NCBI RefSeq assembly: GCF_030296835.1
Contig: NZ_AP027922.1
Span: 3,162,001 to 3,226,000 of the forward strand
From: Pseudoalteromonas sp. MM1
Lineage (GTDB): Bacteria; Pseudomonadota; Gammaproteobacteria; Enterobacterales; Alteromonadaceae
Reading direction: 5' to 3'
Length of the DNA: 64,000 bases
Shown here: one piece after another, positions 1 to 9,059 of the stretch
How positions within the stretch are numbered: position 1 is the stretch's first letter
Layout: each line of letters begins with the position of its first letter
Notes under the pieces: model-generated
Seen by the model: the letters and a program-made list of their open reading frames with translations, nothing else
What the model was told of the DNA's origin: nothing
Databases searched by the model: none
Translations under genes and position numbers: made by a program

Positions 1-925
1 TAAGCTCGCCACCTGAGAACAACATAACGCGCTTGCCTTTTGCTTTTTCCTCAAGGGCAATTTTAGCGTGTACGCGGGCAACCTCTTTTGCCTCACCTTG
101 AATATCGTATCCAAGTACTTGCGTATCCCAACCTTGATGCTGTGCTACATCAATAGCACTATCAATCGCATGCTGCGCATTAGCTACAATAAAGTGCTCT
201 CCCACTGTATCGGCTGCACGCGCTTGCTCAGGTTTTAGTAAATGGGCTTCAATCTCACTTATAACTGGCCAATTATACTTTTGTAAAATAGCCAGCGCAT
301 CAGCTTTAGTACTGCCATCGCTAATAGTGGGGCCAGATGCAATATCGCTTGGCTTATCGCCTACTACATCAGAAATAATCAGCGTTACATAATCCGATTT
401 AGCCGCTTGCGCTAACTTGCCCCCTTTAACAAGCGAGAGTTGTTTGCGCACAACATTAATTTCATCAACACTTGCACCACTTTTAAGTAAAAACTGATTA
501 AGTGCCTGCTTTTGCGCAAACGGTACATCATCAACAGGCAGGCACATCAATGACGAGCCACCACCTGATATAATAAACAAAATAGGAATATCGGCAGGGT
601 TATTTATTACAAGCTCTAACAGTGCTTTACCTGCAGCTAAGCTGTTATCATCTGGCGTTGGGTGGTTAGCGCTCAGTACTTTTATGCGCCCAATATCGCC
701 AGCACTTTCGTAGCCATAACGCGTCACTACAGCGCCAAAGCATTTATCACCATAAAAGCGATTAATCTCAGCGGCCATTTCTGCGGCTGCTTTACCGGCA
801 CCTACCACACATAAGCCATTGCTGGCATCTATATTTTTTAAATACTTGCTCATGCAAGCACTTGGTTTACAGGCATTTACCGCAGTGGTAAATAAATCGA
901 TTAAAAACGACTTGTTAGCATCCAT
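1..925 (-). CDS. Glycerate 2-kinase (MOFRL/DUF4147 family), 3' part cut by window edge
   Basis: The frame opens at an ATG at 925 and stays open for 308 codons to the window edge, so the C-terminal part is missing. The translation begins MDANKSFLIDLFTTAVNACK and carries VVGAGKAAAEMA near residue 42, SANHPTPDDNS, FIISGGGSSL and ISDVVGDKPSDIASGPT, which are hallmarks of the GckA/TtuD-type glycerate kinase family. Such enzymes phosphorylate D-glycerate to 2-phosphoglycerate, which enters lower glycolysis. The gene starts 11 bases after the stop of the symporter, so the two are probably cotranscribed. In this neighbourhood it would consume glycerate released from a sugar-glycerate (see the hydrolase at 5340). 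Family assignment is firm; the substrate is known from the family. Confidence 0.9.
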   Translation of the reverse strand, partial: MDANKSFLIDLFTTAVNACKPSACMSKYLKNIDASNGLCVVGAGKAAAEMAAEINRFYGDKCFGAVVTRYGYESAGDIGRIKVLSANHPTPDDNSLAAGKALLELVINNPADIPILFIISGGGSSLMCLPVDDVPFAQKQALNQFLLKSGASVDEINVVRKQLSLVKGGKLAQAAKSDYVTLIISDVVGDKPSDIASGPTISDGSTKADALAILQKYNWPVISEIEAHLLKPEQARAADTVGEHFIVANAQHAIDSAIDVAQHQGWDTQVLGYDIQGEAKEVARVHAKIALEEKAKGKRVMLFSGGEL

Positions 926-935
926 TAGTCAAAGC

Positions 936-2516
936 TCACGAAAAAATTGAAGGAATAGCAAGGCAAATTAATACCATCACAACAAACATGCTCAGCAGCA
1001 TAACGATATCTTTACCGGTTAAAATAGAGTTTGAGGTTGTCTCAGCGTTTTGCGCTTTAGCGACTTCGTTTACGTCACGAGGAATAACGCGGCTGGTTAC
1101 ATAAATAATAATTGCAGTGCATACAAATCCAATAAAGTTCCACCAAAACCAAAATACATCGGGCGCAAATATCGACACCAGTAAGTTAATTAGTACACCA
1201 CTAATTAAACCTATATTTGCATGTAGGGCTGCACTTCGTTTACTTAACACTGCGATTAAAAATACTGCGAGTATTGGGCCATAAAATAGTGAGCCTACTT
1301 TGTTAATGGCTTCAATAATAGTGGGCGCTATGTCACCCGCAAAAAGTGATAACACAAGCGTAATTGCGCCCCATGCTAAGCCTAAGTACTTAGCCAGTTT
1401 TAAATACGTTGGTTGGTCTAGCTCTTTATTAGAAATACGGCTGTAATCTTCAATGCTGACCGCCGAAAGCGAGTTAATAGCTGAGCTAAGTGACGACATA
1501 GCCGCAGATAAAATAGCCACAACTAATAAACCAATTAGGCCATGCGGCAAGTAATCTAAAATAAATATTGGCATCATCCAATCTGGATTATCGGTAGGAA
1601 TTTTTGCTAAAAAATCAGAATTAGTCATAGCCAGTGTGCCTACAATTAAACCCGACACACAATATAAAATAGTAATAGGAAAACGCACGACCCCGTTGGC
1701 TAAAATCATGTAGCGCAAGTTTTTAGGATCTTTTGCACTAAGCGCACGCTGTGCTTGCGTTTGGTCACACCCGTAGTACGAAGCGTAAAGCACCACACCA
1801 CCAAAAATCATAGGTAAAAAGCCAAAGCCGTCACCACTAAAGCCAAACGAATCAAGCTTTATAGCTTCTAATCGGCTCGAATCAACATTAGCAATAAAGG
1901 TATCAACACCACCTAAGTGATAAAGCCCAAAGCCAATACAGGCAATGGTACCCAGTACAATGATGATCATTTGAATGGCATCACCATATACCACGGCTTT
2001 CATGCCGCCTTGCAGTGAATATAGCACAGTGATAACGCCGGTTAGTACAATAGCCTGCCACGCTTCTATGCCCATGGTGCCTTGTAAAATAAGCGATACG
2101 GCATAAATCATAATACCGGTGGCAAATGCGCGGCTAAACTGAAATACCACACTAATAAGCACACGGGTTGAGCGGCCAAAACGCATTTCTAAGTAATCGT
2201 AAATACTAACAACGCCGCTTTTATAAAGCTTAGGTAAAATAGTCGCTAAAATTAAAATCATCGCCAGCGGTACACCTAACTCATACGAGAGCCATTGCAT
2301 ACCACCGCCTTCACGCAAACCAACAAATGCAGGAGCCGAAATAAAACTAATAGCCGAAAGCTGAGTGGCCATTACCGACAAAGCCAGCGGTTTCCACCCT
2401 AAGCTTTTACCCCCTAAAAAGTAATCACTTTTATTGGTTTGTTCGCGTAGCATAAACCCCATCACCAATAAGGCACCAAGGTAGAGAGCAACTATTGAAA
2501 AATCTAATATATTCAT
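936..2516 (-). CDS. Sodium:solute symporter (SSS family)
   Basis: A 526-residue inner-membrane protein with about 13-14 hydrophobic segments. Its N-terminal region YFLGGKSLGWKPLALSVMAT and the following SAISFISAPAF are typical of the SSS (SGLT-like) fold, whose members import sugars, amino acids or other small solutes with sodium. A second hallmark is the SAAMSSLSSAINSLSAVS stretch around residue 345, which corresponds to the sodium-site helix. It lies directly upstream of the glycerate kinase and next to the TonB receptor and hexose genes. I infer that it takes up the intact sugar-glycerate or one of its parts from the periplasm. Substrate specificity cannot be read from the sequence. Confidence 0.9.
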   Translation of the reverse strand: MNILDFSIVALYLGALLVMGFMLREQTNKSDYFLGGKSLGWKPLALSVMATQLSAISFISAPAFVGLREGGGMQWLSYELGVPLAMILILATILPKLYKSGVVSIYDYLEMRFGRSTRVLISVVFQFSRAFATGIMIYAVSLILQGTMGIEAWQAIVLTGVITVLYSLQGGMKAVVYGDAIQMIIIVLGTIACIGFGLYHLGGVDTFIANVDSSRLEAIKLDSFGFSGDGFGFLPMIFGGVVLYASYYGCDQTQAQRALSAKDPKNLRYMILANGVVRFPITILYCVSGLIVGTLAMTNSDFLAKIPTDNPDWMMPIFILDYLPHGLIGLLVVAILSAAMSSLSSAINSLSAVSIEDYSRISNKELDQPTYLKLAKYLGLAWGAITLVLSLFAGDIAPTIIEAINKVGSLFYGPILAVFLIAVLSKRSAALHANIGLISGVLINLLVSIFAPDVFWFWWNFIGFVCTAIIIYVTSRVIPRDVNEVAKAQNAETTSNSILTGKDIVMLLSMFVVMVLICLAIPSIFS

Positions 2517-2657
2517 AATTATTTCGCGTATTCAAAATAAGAAAACACAGCGCCTTCTCAAAAATAAAAACCAAGTTTGTTATTTGCTTACTTCTAAACA
2601 GTACCTAAAAATAAACCTATCACTAACTTAGCTGAAAAATGCATCACAATGCAAAAA

Positions 2658-2693
2658 GCCTATTAACCCCAAAGTAGGTTAATAGGCATAAAG
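2658..2693 (-). terminator. Terminator of the TonB-dependent receptor
   Basis: A perfect 11-bp inverted repeat (2658-2668 and 2677-2687, 8-base loop) lies just after the receptor stop. Read on the minus strand it begins with GCCTATTAACC, and the last stem arm runs into TTTTTG, so it is a Rho-independent terminator. It separates the receptor from the symporter-kinase unit, which should then have its own promoter in 2517-2650. Confidence 0.8.
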
Positions 2694-2700
2694 CATTTAT

Positions 2701-5142
2701 TTAAAAGTCGTATTTAACTCTTAATGTGACGCGTCGTGGGAGAATTGGGCGACCTACAAAGTAAGGGTTGTCTGACGTTTGGCTATTACCTAAACGCGGC
2801 GAGCCTTCGGTTACACCATCAGAGTCAAACAAGTTAAATACCCCTACGCTTAGACGTACTGTTTGCTCCGGTGCAATTTGCCAGTTATAACCTGCATCAA
2901 ATCTAAATAAGTGAAATGAATCAAGCTCTACCGAGTTTGCATCGTTGGCATAGTTTTTACCGGTAAAGTTATGATACAAAGCAGCATCCCAGCTATCTGC
3001 GGTGTAACTAATGGATGAGTTAAATAATATTTTTGGTTTACGGCGTAACTCATTACCAATAATAGAAGGGTCTGAGTCAAACTCAGTAAATTCGTGGTCG
3101 GTGTAAGTCATGTTGGCATCAACAGCCCACTCGTCGGTAATATCGTAACGACCAGTAAGCTCCACGCCTGTTGCTTTGGTCGATTGCATAACTGGCAGCT
3201 CTAATACGCCCCCGTTACCATCGTTTACAAAGTCTACGCTGCGCCTGTCTTTTAAGTCAGTTCTAAATAACGCGATGCTACCGCTAAAGTCGTTATCAAA
3301 AAATTTAACACCTAGTTCGCCTTGCTCAACAATTTCGGCTTCGTAGCTGGCAGGCTCGCCTAAATCGTTAAACTGAATACCTCTAATTTCTGGGAAGAAA
3401 AACCCGCGTGATGCATTGGCATATACATTTAAATTATCAGTTAAGCGATATAACGCCGCACCTGATACCGCAAATTCAGAGGTGTCGACTTCACCGTAAG
3501 TCATTACACCACTGCCCGTAGTGTTAACTTGTAAATTAGGGGCAAGCGTTGGGTCATCAGAAATCTGAACGACTTGGCTGCCTTCACGGCTAATTTTGCC
3601 GTCTATTTCTTCATAGCGTACACCAAAGTCGATAATCCAATCATCGCTTTCCATTTGATCCGCTATGTAAAGTGCACGGCGCGTGGCGCTAATTGTTTGG
3701 TTAGTGTATGAAATACCAGGCCCACTAATGCCATTTTGTGTGTACTGAACAACATCGCCATCGGCATTGGTGTACGTTAAATCCACCAGCTCAGGGTTAT
3801 TGTTAAACTCACCTAAGTAAGTCGTAATAACATTATCGTCATCAGCTTCACTGTGTGAAAAAAACGTACCTAGCGTAATATCGTGGCTAAAATCGCCAAC
3901 AAAAATACTTTTAATAACATTAAACTCGGCAGAAAAATCTTCAGCTGGGCGATCGCGGTCTAAAATACGGTTAGCAAATAGCAAGTCATCACTTGCAAGT
4001 GCCTGCCCCGATGCGGTGTAAGTAAACGCTGCACCACTTGCATCACCTAAACCACGGTTAGCCAAAAAGTCTTCTTGGCTCTCAGGGACGTTAATAATAC
4101 CGTCGCCGTCTAAAAATAGGTTAAATTCGTGCTGGTACTTTGCGTATTTGCTGCGCATGTTAATAGCAAAGTCGTTGGCTAGCTCTTTTTCAAACACCAC
4201 TGAAATAGAGCCGCCTTTAGTAACCACACCATCGCTAATTGGCGATTCATAACGACCATTTGCAGTATCATAGGTAAGGTTAGATACATTAGCAGTTTGT
4301 AGTGACTCCACTTCGCTGCCATCGTTACCAATTAAACGCTCACGGCTGCCGCCATCAAGCGGAATAGGAAGGTAAAACTGCGCTTGATCGTCAATGTATT
4401 GGCCATAAACCGTAAATGAGCCTGAGCCGTCATCAAATTCTTTACGAATATTACCGCGAAGCTGGGTACCTTTCGTCTCAAGTCCTGTATCTAACGGGCC
4501 CTCGTCGTAACGGTAAAAACCCGATAGCGCATAGTAAAGGCCCTCTTCGTTAAGCGGCCCGCTTGTAGCAAAATCTAAGCGAGTACGACCCTGATCAGAT
4601 AGCTCCATTTGCACGGTACTTTGCGGATCATCACTGCCTGTTTTAGAAATGTAGTTAATAATACCCGCTACAGAACCTTGGCCAAATAAGTTAGATACAC
4701 CGCCACGTACAAACTCTACACGCTCAATACCTAAGTCATTACGGTAATAAACATCAAATGCCGACGAGTTTAAGCCAAAAACACTCAAACTAGGTGAACC
4801 ATCATACGATAAAGGCGTAAACTGAAACTGTCCCGACGAAGGCAAGCCCCTTACTTGTAGGTTTGTTGCAACCTCACCACCGCCCCCTTCTACTTTAATA
4901 CCAGGGATGTAACGGAGTACATCTGCTTGGCTGCTTGATGAAAGCTTTACTAATTCGTCTTCGCTAATTGAGGTTACAGATTGTGGAGTATCTGAAATTA
5001 CACGTCCTTTACTGGTACCAGAGACGATAATACGCTCAACGTTATTAGCTTTTTTTGCTGTATCTGGCGCAGACTCTTCTGCGGCAAACGCGCCCTGTGT
5101 GAGGCATAAAGATACAATAGAGGCGATCGTTGTTTTATTCAC
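2701..5142 (-). CDS. TonB-dependent outer-membrane receptor (sugar-glycerate locus)
   Basis: An 813-residue receptor with a signal peptide (residues 1-20, ending QGAFA before AEE), a TonB-box-like VERIIVSG near residue 35, a plug domain (about 45-165, with VEFVRGGVSNLFGQG near its end) and a beta-barrel ending in the aromatic RVTLRVKYDF. The start is GTG at 5142, supported by GGAGAA six bases upstream. TonB-dependent receptors move large or scarce ligands across the outer membrane. It is divergent from the hydrolase operon and shares its control region, so I infer that it imports the substrate of that operon. It has its own terminator at 2658. Confidence 0.92.
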   Translation of the reverse strand: MNKTTIASIVSLCLTQGAFAAEESAPDTAKKANNVERIIVSGTSKGRVISDTPQSVTSISEDELVKLSSSSQADVLRYIPGIKVEGGGGEVATNLQVRGLPSSGQFQFTPLSYDGSPSLSVFGLNSSAFDVYYRNDLGIERVEFVRGGVSNLFGQGSVAGIINYISKTGSDDPQSTVQMELSDQGRTRLDFATSGPLNEEGLYYALSGFYRYDEGPLDTGLETKGTQLRGNIRKEFDDGSGSFTVYGQYIDDQAQFYLPIPLDGGSRERLIGNDGSEVESLQTANVSNLTYDTANGRYESPISDGVVTKGGSISVVFEKELANDFAINMRSKYAKYQHEFNLFLDGDGIINVPESQEDFLANRGLGDASGAAFTYTASGQALASDDLLFANRILDRDRPAEDFSAEFNVIKSIFVGDFSHDITLGTFFSHSEADDDNVITTYLGEFNNNPELVDLTYTNADGDVVQYTQNGISGPGISYTNQTISATRRALYIADQMESDDWIIDFGVRYEEIDGKISREGSQVVQISDDPTLAPNLQVNTTGSGVMTYGEVDTSEFAVSGAALYRLTDNLNVYANASRGFFFPEIRGIQFNDLGEPASYEAEIVEQGELGVKFFDNDFSGSIALFRTDLKDRRSVDFVNDGNGGVLELPVMQSTKATGVELTGRYDITDEWAVDANMTYTDHEFTEFDSDPSIIGNELRRKPKILFNSSISYTADSWDAALYHNFTGKNYANDANSVELDSFHLFRFDAGYNWQIAPEQTVRLSVGVFNLFDSDGVTEGSPRLGNSQTSDNPYFVGRPILPRRVTLRVKYDF

Positions 5143-5177
5143 GGGTATTCTCCAATTGTGCTAGTTGTCTGTGTGTA

Positions 5178-5202
5178 TTTACTTAGAGTGTGGCTAAGTA
5201 AA
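5178..5202. promoter_or_regulatory. Inverted repeat, candidate operator between divergent units
   Basis: TTTACTTAG at 5178-5186 and CTAAGTAAA at 5194-5202 form a perfect 9-bp inverted repeat with a 7-base spacer. It sits 36 bases from the receptor start and about 140 bases from the hydrolase start, in the only intergenic region that can control both directions. No T-run follows, which argues for a protein-binding site. The regulator is not in this window. Confidence 0.5.
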
Positions 5203-5339
5203 GTAGAAATAATCAAGATATACATGTTAGTTTTTTGTTACTTCGAACAGGATTTAAGCACAGAAAAAAAACATTTACAACCCATAATGAGTGCTTTAAT
5301 ATTATCCAAATCGAAAAAAACACACAAAGAGCACCCAAT

Positions 5340-6641
5340 ATGACTACTATAAACAGCAGTAAAATTGATGCAGTCACTGCTTCATCACTTGCAGAGCTTG
5401 CTACTAAAACACTTATAGCAAACGATTTAGGTGGCTATACAGTACCAACCCATGGCCTTTACCCGTTTCAATGGAACTGGGATTCAGCTATAACTGCGCT
5501 AGGTTGGATGAAGTCTGATGAGGGGCGTGCGTGGCAAGAAATTGATGTGTTATTTTCAGGTCAGTGGGATGACGGCATGGTGCCACATATCTTATTTCAT
5601 AAAGATGCCGACACGTATTTCCCAGGTCCGGATGTGTGGGGATCAGACAAAAAAATTAAAAGTACGTCTATTTCGCAGCCACCCGTTGTGGCCACAGTAA
5701 TGAAAGAAATGCTTGCAAGCGCACAAGATAAAACCCTTGCAGAGCAAAAGGTTAAGGCGCTATTTTCAAAGGTTGTTGATTACCATTTATGGTGGTACAA
5801 CGACCGCGATCCTGAAAATACAGGTTTAGTAGTGACTTACCATCCGTGGGAGTCGGGCATGGATAACAGCCCATCATGGGATGACGCACTCCAAGCTGTG
5901 CCATGTGTTGACTGGGAGTACACTCGTCGCGATACAAGCCATGTAGATTCGTCGCAGCGCCCACATAAAAGTGAGTACGACCGCTTTTTATACCTAGTAG
6001 ACTTTTTTAAACGTAACAATTTTGATAGCAAAGTAATTTACGAAACCTGCCCGTACAAAATGAACGACCTAGGTATTATTGCTATTTTGCATCGTGCCAC
6101 AAAAGATTTACTCGAAATGGGTGAACAACTTGGTTTAAACGATGCACGTACCGATTATTTAGCCCAACGTGCTGAGCTTACACAACAATCTATTAACACC
6201 CTGTGGTGTGATAAAAGCAAATACTTTTACTGTAAAGACGTGCTAACAAATAGCCTAGCTAAAGTTAAAACCTCAGCAGCACTATTAACTGTTTATGCTG
6301 GTTTAACATCTAACGAGCAAGCCCAGATAATTAATACCGCAACTGAAGACTTTATTGAGTCGAGCCAATTTAGTGTGGCATCTACCCACCCTAAAGAAGA
6401 AAAGTACGAACCACAGCGTTACTGGCGCGGCCCTATTTGGTTACACATTAACTGGATGATAGCCACAGGCCTAAAAGAAGCAGGCTTTGTGACAACTGCT
6501 GAAAAAATTCAGGATGACACCCGCGGCTTAGTGCTTAAATCGGGTTACTACGAATACTTTAACCCAGAGACTGGCGCAGGCTGTGGAGGTAAAGATTTCT
6601 CATGGACAGCAGCAATTGCACTGCATTGGCTACTTGATTAA
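5340..6641 (+). CDS. MGH1-type glycoside hydrolase (GH63), probable mannosylglycerate/glucosylglycerate hydrolase
   Basis: I start the gene at ATG 5340 (MTTINSSKIDAVTAS, 433 residues); the 35 upstream in-frame codons look non-coding and lie in the shared promoter. Family signatures are FQWNWDSA near residue 43, HPWESGMDNSPSWDDA near residue 168 with the presumed catalytic acid Asp175, YWRGPIWLHINW near residue 360 and CGGKDFSWTAA close to the C terminus. This pattern matches the MGH1-like (alpha/alpha)6-barrel enzymes of GH63 that hydrolyse mannosylglycerate or glucosylglycerate to hexose and D-glycerate. No signal peptide is seen, so it acts in the cytoplasm. It heads a three-gene operon. 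The neighbouring glycerate kinase and hexose genes support the substrate guess; other GH63 substrates remain possible. Confidence 0.82.
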   Translation: MTTINSSKIDAVTASSLAELATKTLIANDLGGYTVPTHGLYPFQWNWDSAITALGWMKSDEGRAWQEIDVLFSGQWDDGMVPHILFHKDADTYFPGPDVWGSDKKIKSTSISQPPVVATVMKEMLASAQDKTLAEQKVKALFSKVVDYHLWWYNDRDPENTGLVVTYHPWESGMDNSPSWDDALQAVPCVDWEYTRRDTSHVDSSQRPHKSEYDRFLYLVDFFKRNNFDSKVIYETCPYKMNDLGIIAILHRATKDLLEMGEQLGLNDARTDYLAQRAELTQQSINTLWCDKSKYFYCKDVLTNSLAKVKTSAALLTVYAGLTSNEQAQIINTATEDFIESSQFSVASTHPKEEKYEPQRYWRGPIWLHINWMIATGLKEAGFVTTAEKIQDDTRGLVLKSGYYEYFNPETGAGCGGKDFSWTAAIALHWLLD

Positions 6642-6657
6642 TAACTAAGGCAGCATC

Positions 6658-7635
6658 ATGAAACACACAATATGTTTTGGTGAAGTACTGGTTGATTTAC
6701 TCTCAGATAAATTAAGTCAAAACAACAGCGAGCACGAAGCATTTACTAAGTTTGCAGGTGGTGCACCTGCAAACGTAAGCGTAGCCATTGCAAAGCTAGG
6801 TGGTAACGCTTACTTTGCGGGCATGCTGAGCACCGACAGTTTTGGCAGTTTTTTACATAACGCCTTAAAAGAGCAAGGTGTAAAAACCGACTTTATGCGC
6901 TTTACAAGCCAAGCTAAAACTGCCCTTGCGTTTGTATCGCTTGATGACGACGGCGACCGTACGTTTGAGTTTTATCGCGATAACACCGCCGACTTACGCT
7001 TTAATAATGATGACTTTAGGAGTGAATGGTTTGAGCAATGCGACATATTTCATATTTGCTCAAACACCTTAACCGACGAGCGCATACGTAAAACAACTGC
7101 TTACGGTGTTGAATTTGCTAAACAAAATAATGCGATTGTCAGTTTTGACATTAACTTACGCCTTAACTTATGGCCAAGTAATGCCAATCCGCGTGAGCAT
7201 ATTTTACCCTTACTAAAACACTGCTCTATTATTAAAGCCTCAAAAGAAGAGCTTGAATACTTAGCGGGTGAACAAACGGGTGAAGAATTTATTGCTCATA
7301 CGCTTAATAATGGCTGTGAGTTATTTGTGGTTACCGATGCAGGCAACCCAATGCATTGGTACACAAAAAATGCCAAGCAAACGCTTATCCCAAAAAAAGT
7401 GACTATGGTTGATGCCACCGCCGCAGGTGATGCATTTGTAGGTGGGTTGCTGTATCAGCTAGGCTTACAAAATCTGACACCTAGCTCTTTTAGTAAGCTT
7501 TGCGACAGCCCCGAAACACTCACAACTATTTTTGAATTTGCTTCGTTATGTGGTGCCCATGCCGCATCTTACAAAGGGGCATTTACGTCTTTGCCTAACG
7601 AAAAATCACTAAATGATTTTAGGAGCACACTATGA
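6658..7635 (+). CDS. PfkB-family sugar kinase, probable fructokinase
   Basis: A 325-residue cytoplasmic kinase of the ribokinase/PfkB family. It shows the N-terminal substrate-site motif FAGGAPANVSVAIAKLGG (about residues 32-49) and the C-terminal DATAAGDAFVGGLLY, where the Asp of GDAF is the catalytic base. These sequence details resemble bacterial fructokinases. It begins 16 bases after the hydrolase and its stop overlaps the next start (ATGA), so the three genes form one operon. In context it should convert fructose, made from mannose by the next gene product, into fructose 6-phosphate. Fructokinase is the best guess; other furanose or ketose substrates cannot be excluded. Confidence 0.85.
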   Translation: MKHTICFGEVLVDLLSDKLSQNNSEHEAFTKFAGGAPANVSVAIAKLGGNAYFAGMLSTDSFGSFLHNALKEQGVKTDFMRFTSQAKTALAFVSLDDDGDRTFEFYRDNTADLRFNNDDFRSEWFEQCDIFHICSNTLTDERIRKTTAYGVEFAKQNNAIVSFDINLRLNLWPSNANPREHILPLLKHCSIIKASKEELEYLAGEQTGEEFIAHTLNNGCELFVVTDAGNPMHWYTKNAKQTLIPKKVTMVDATAAGDAFVGGLLYQLGLQNLTPSSFSKLCDSPETLTTIFEFASLCGAHAASYKGAFTSLPNEKSLNDFRSTL

Positions 7636-8831
7636 GCCACACACCTGATAACTTTAAAAGCCGCGAATTTTTAACGCAGCACATTGCCGATACACTGGCA
7701 TTTTATGAGCCTAACATTGACGATGAGCATGGCGGTTTTTACCAAAACTTTTCAGATAATGGTGAGGTATTTGATAAGCAAACTCGCCACCTAGTAAGCT
7801 CTACTCGGTTTGTATTTAACTATGCACGTGCGTACCAAACCTTTAATGACGAAAAGTACCTAAACCGTGTTAAATCGGGTATTGAGTTTATTCGTAAACA
7901 CCATTTTGTTGAGCAAACCGGTGGCTACAATTGGCTATTGAGTGTTGATAAAGGTAACGCCACTGTACTTGATGATACCAACCACTGTTATGGCTTTGCG
8001 TTCGTGATTTTAGCCTACAGCTGGGCATACCGTGTAGGTGTTACACAGGCGCGCGAATACCTAAACGATACATTTCAAACAATGGAAACACATTTTTGGG
8101 ACACAAGAGCAGGTTTATATAAAGATCAGCACAACAGTGACTTTACTAAGTGCGATCCGTATCGCGGCCAAAACGCCAACATGCACACCTGCGAAGCACT
8201 TATTGCCGCGTATGAAGCAACTCAAGATGAGCTATTTTTAAATCGTGCGCTTACACTTGCCGATAACATGGTTAATCGCCAAGCTAATTTAATGGGTGGG
8301 CTTATTTGGGAGCACTACGATATAAATTGGCAGGTTGATTTAGAATACAACAAAGACGATCCAAAAAATTTGTTTCGCCCGTGGGGTTTCCAGCCAGGTC
8401 ATCAAACTGAGTGGTCAAAACTATTAATGTTTTTAAATAAGCATAAGCCACAAGCTTGGCTTGTAGAACGTGCTCAAGCGTTATTTGATGAGTCAATAAA
8501 CGTTGCCTGGGATAAACAACACGGCGGTATTTGTTACGGATTTGCGCCAGATAAAAGCATATGCGATGACGACAAGTACTTTTGGGTGCAAGCCGAAACA
8601 CTCTGTTGTGCAGCCTACCTTTATGAAACCACAGAGGATGAAAAATACCAGCAGTGGTATGACAAAATTTGGCAGTACTCATGGCAGCACTTAGTTGATC
8701 ATCAATACGGTGCGTGGTTTAGAATTTTAACCGTAGATAACAAAAAAATAGATACCGAAAAAAGCCCTATTGGTAAAACTGATTACCATACTATGGGTGC
8801 CTGCTTTGATGTGTTGGCGTTATTAAAATAA
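7632..8831 (+). CDS. AGE-family epimerase/isomerase, probable D-mannose isomerase
   Basis: A 399-residue protein of the N-acylglucosamine 2-epimerase/mannose isomerase (YihS-like) family with an (alpha/alpha)6-barrel. Motifs seen are RHLVSSTRFVFNYARAY near residue 55, DTNHCYGFAF, GQNANMHTCEALIAAYEA, FQPGHQTEWSKLL and DYHTMGACFDVL near the end. The His residues in NMH, PGH and DYH are the kind that line the active site in this family. Translation is coupled to the kinase by a 4-base overlap, with AGGAG upstream. In this operon the most economical role is mannose to fructose. A cellobiose or acylglucosamine epimerase is a less likely alternative. Confidence 0.82.
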   Translation: MSHTPDNFKSREFLTQHIADTLAFYEPNIDDEHGGFYQNFSDNGEVFDKQTRHLVSSTRFVFNYARAYQTFNDEKYLNRVKSGIEFIRKHHFVEQTGGYNWLLSVDKGNATVLDDTNHCYGFAFVILAYSWAYRVGVTQAREYLNDTFQTMETHFWDTRAGLYKDQHNSDFTKCDPYRGQNANMHTCEALIAAYEATQDELFLNRALTLADNMVNRQANLMGGLIWEHYDINWQVDLEYNKDDPKNLFRPWGFQPGHQTEWSKLLMFLNKHKPQAWLVERAQALFDESINVAWDKQHGGICYGFAPDKSICDDDKYFWVQAETLCCAAYLYETTEDEKYQQWYDKIWQYSWQHLVDHQYGAWFRILTVDNKKIDTEKSPIGKTDYHTMGACFDVLALLK

Positions 8832-8866
8832 CAAAAAATAGTTATATTTTGTTGTGTAGACCTTTT

Positions 8867-8892
8867 AACCGCCATTTTGGCGGTTTTTTTTT
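8867..8892 (+). terminator. Terminator of the hydrolase-kinase-isomerase operon
   Basis: AACCGCC and GGCGGTT pair around an ATTTT loop and are followed by a run of T, 35 bases after the isomerase stop. Confidence 0.92.
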
Positions 8893-8931
8893 GCCTAGTT
8901 TATAGCGCTTTTCAAATACATAATAATCACC

Positions 8932-8948
8932 ACAAAATATAATTTTGT
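8932..8948. promoter_or_regulatory. 17-bp palindrome upstream of the NCS1 permease, candidate Lrp-type operator
   Basis: ACAAAAT-ATA-ATTTTGT is a perfect 7-3-7 inverted repeat about 110 bases upstream of the permease start. A near-identical palindrome, ACAAAAT-ATT-ATTTTGT, lies upstream of the TonB receptor at 11022. Further ATTTTG-type half sites occur near 9000-9008 and 10935-10941. I infer that the adjacent Lrp/AsnC-family protein binds them. Confidence 0.6.
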
Positions 8949-9059
8949 ACACGCCCTGCTTTTAAAACCGCATATTTTGAATAAACACCTAATAGTAAAA
9001 AATTTTGCACGCCAGCGGCGTATAGTAATATAAAAGATAATAAAAAAGAGAAACAGGCA

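Noticed and set aside
5158..5343. 61-codon frame and the N-terminal extension of the hydrolase frame (5235-5339)
   Set aside because: Both lie in the divergent promoter region. The hydrolase family similarity begins only after ATG 5340.
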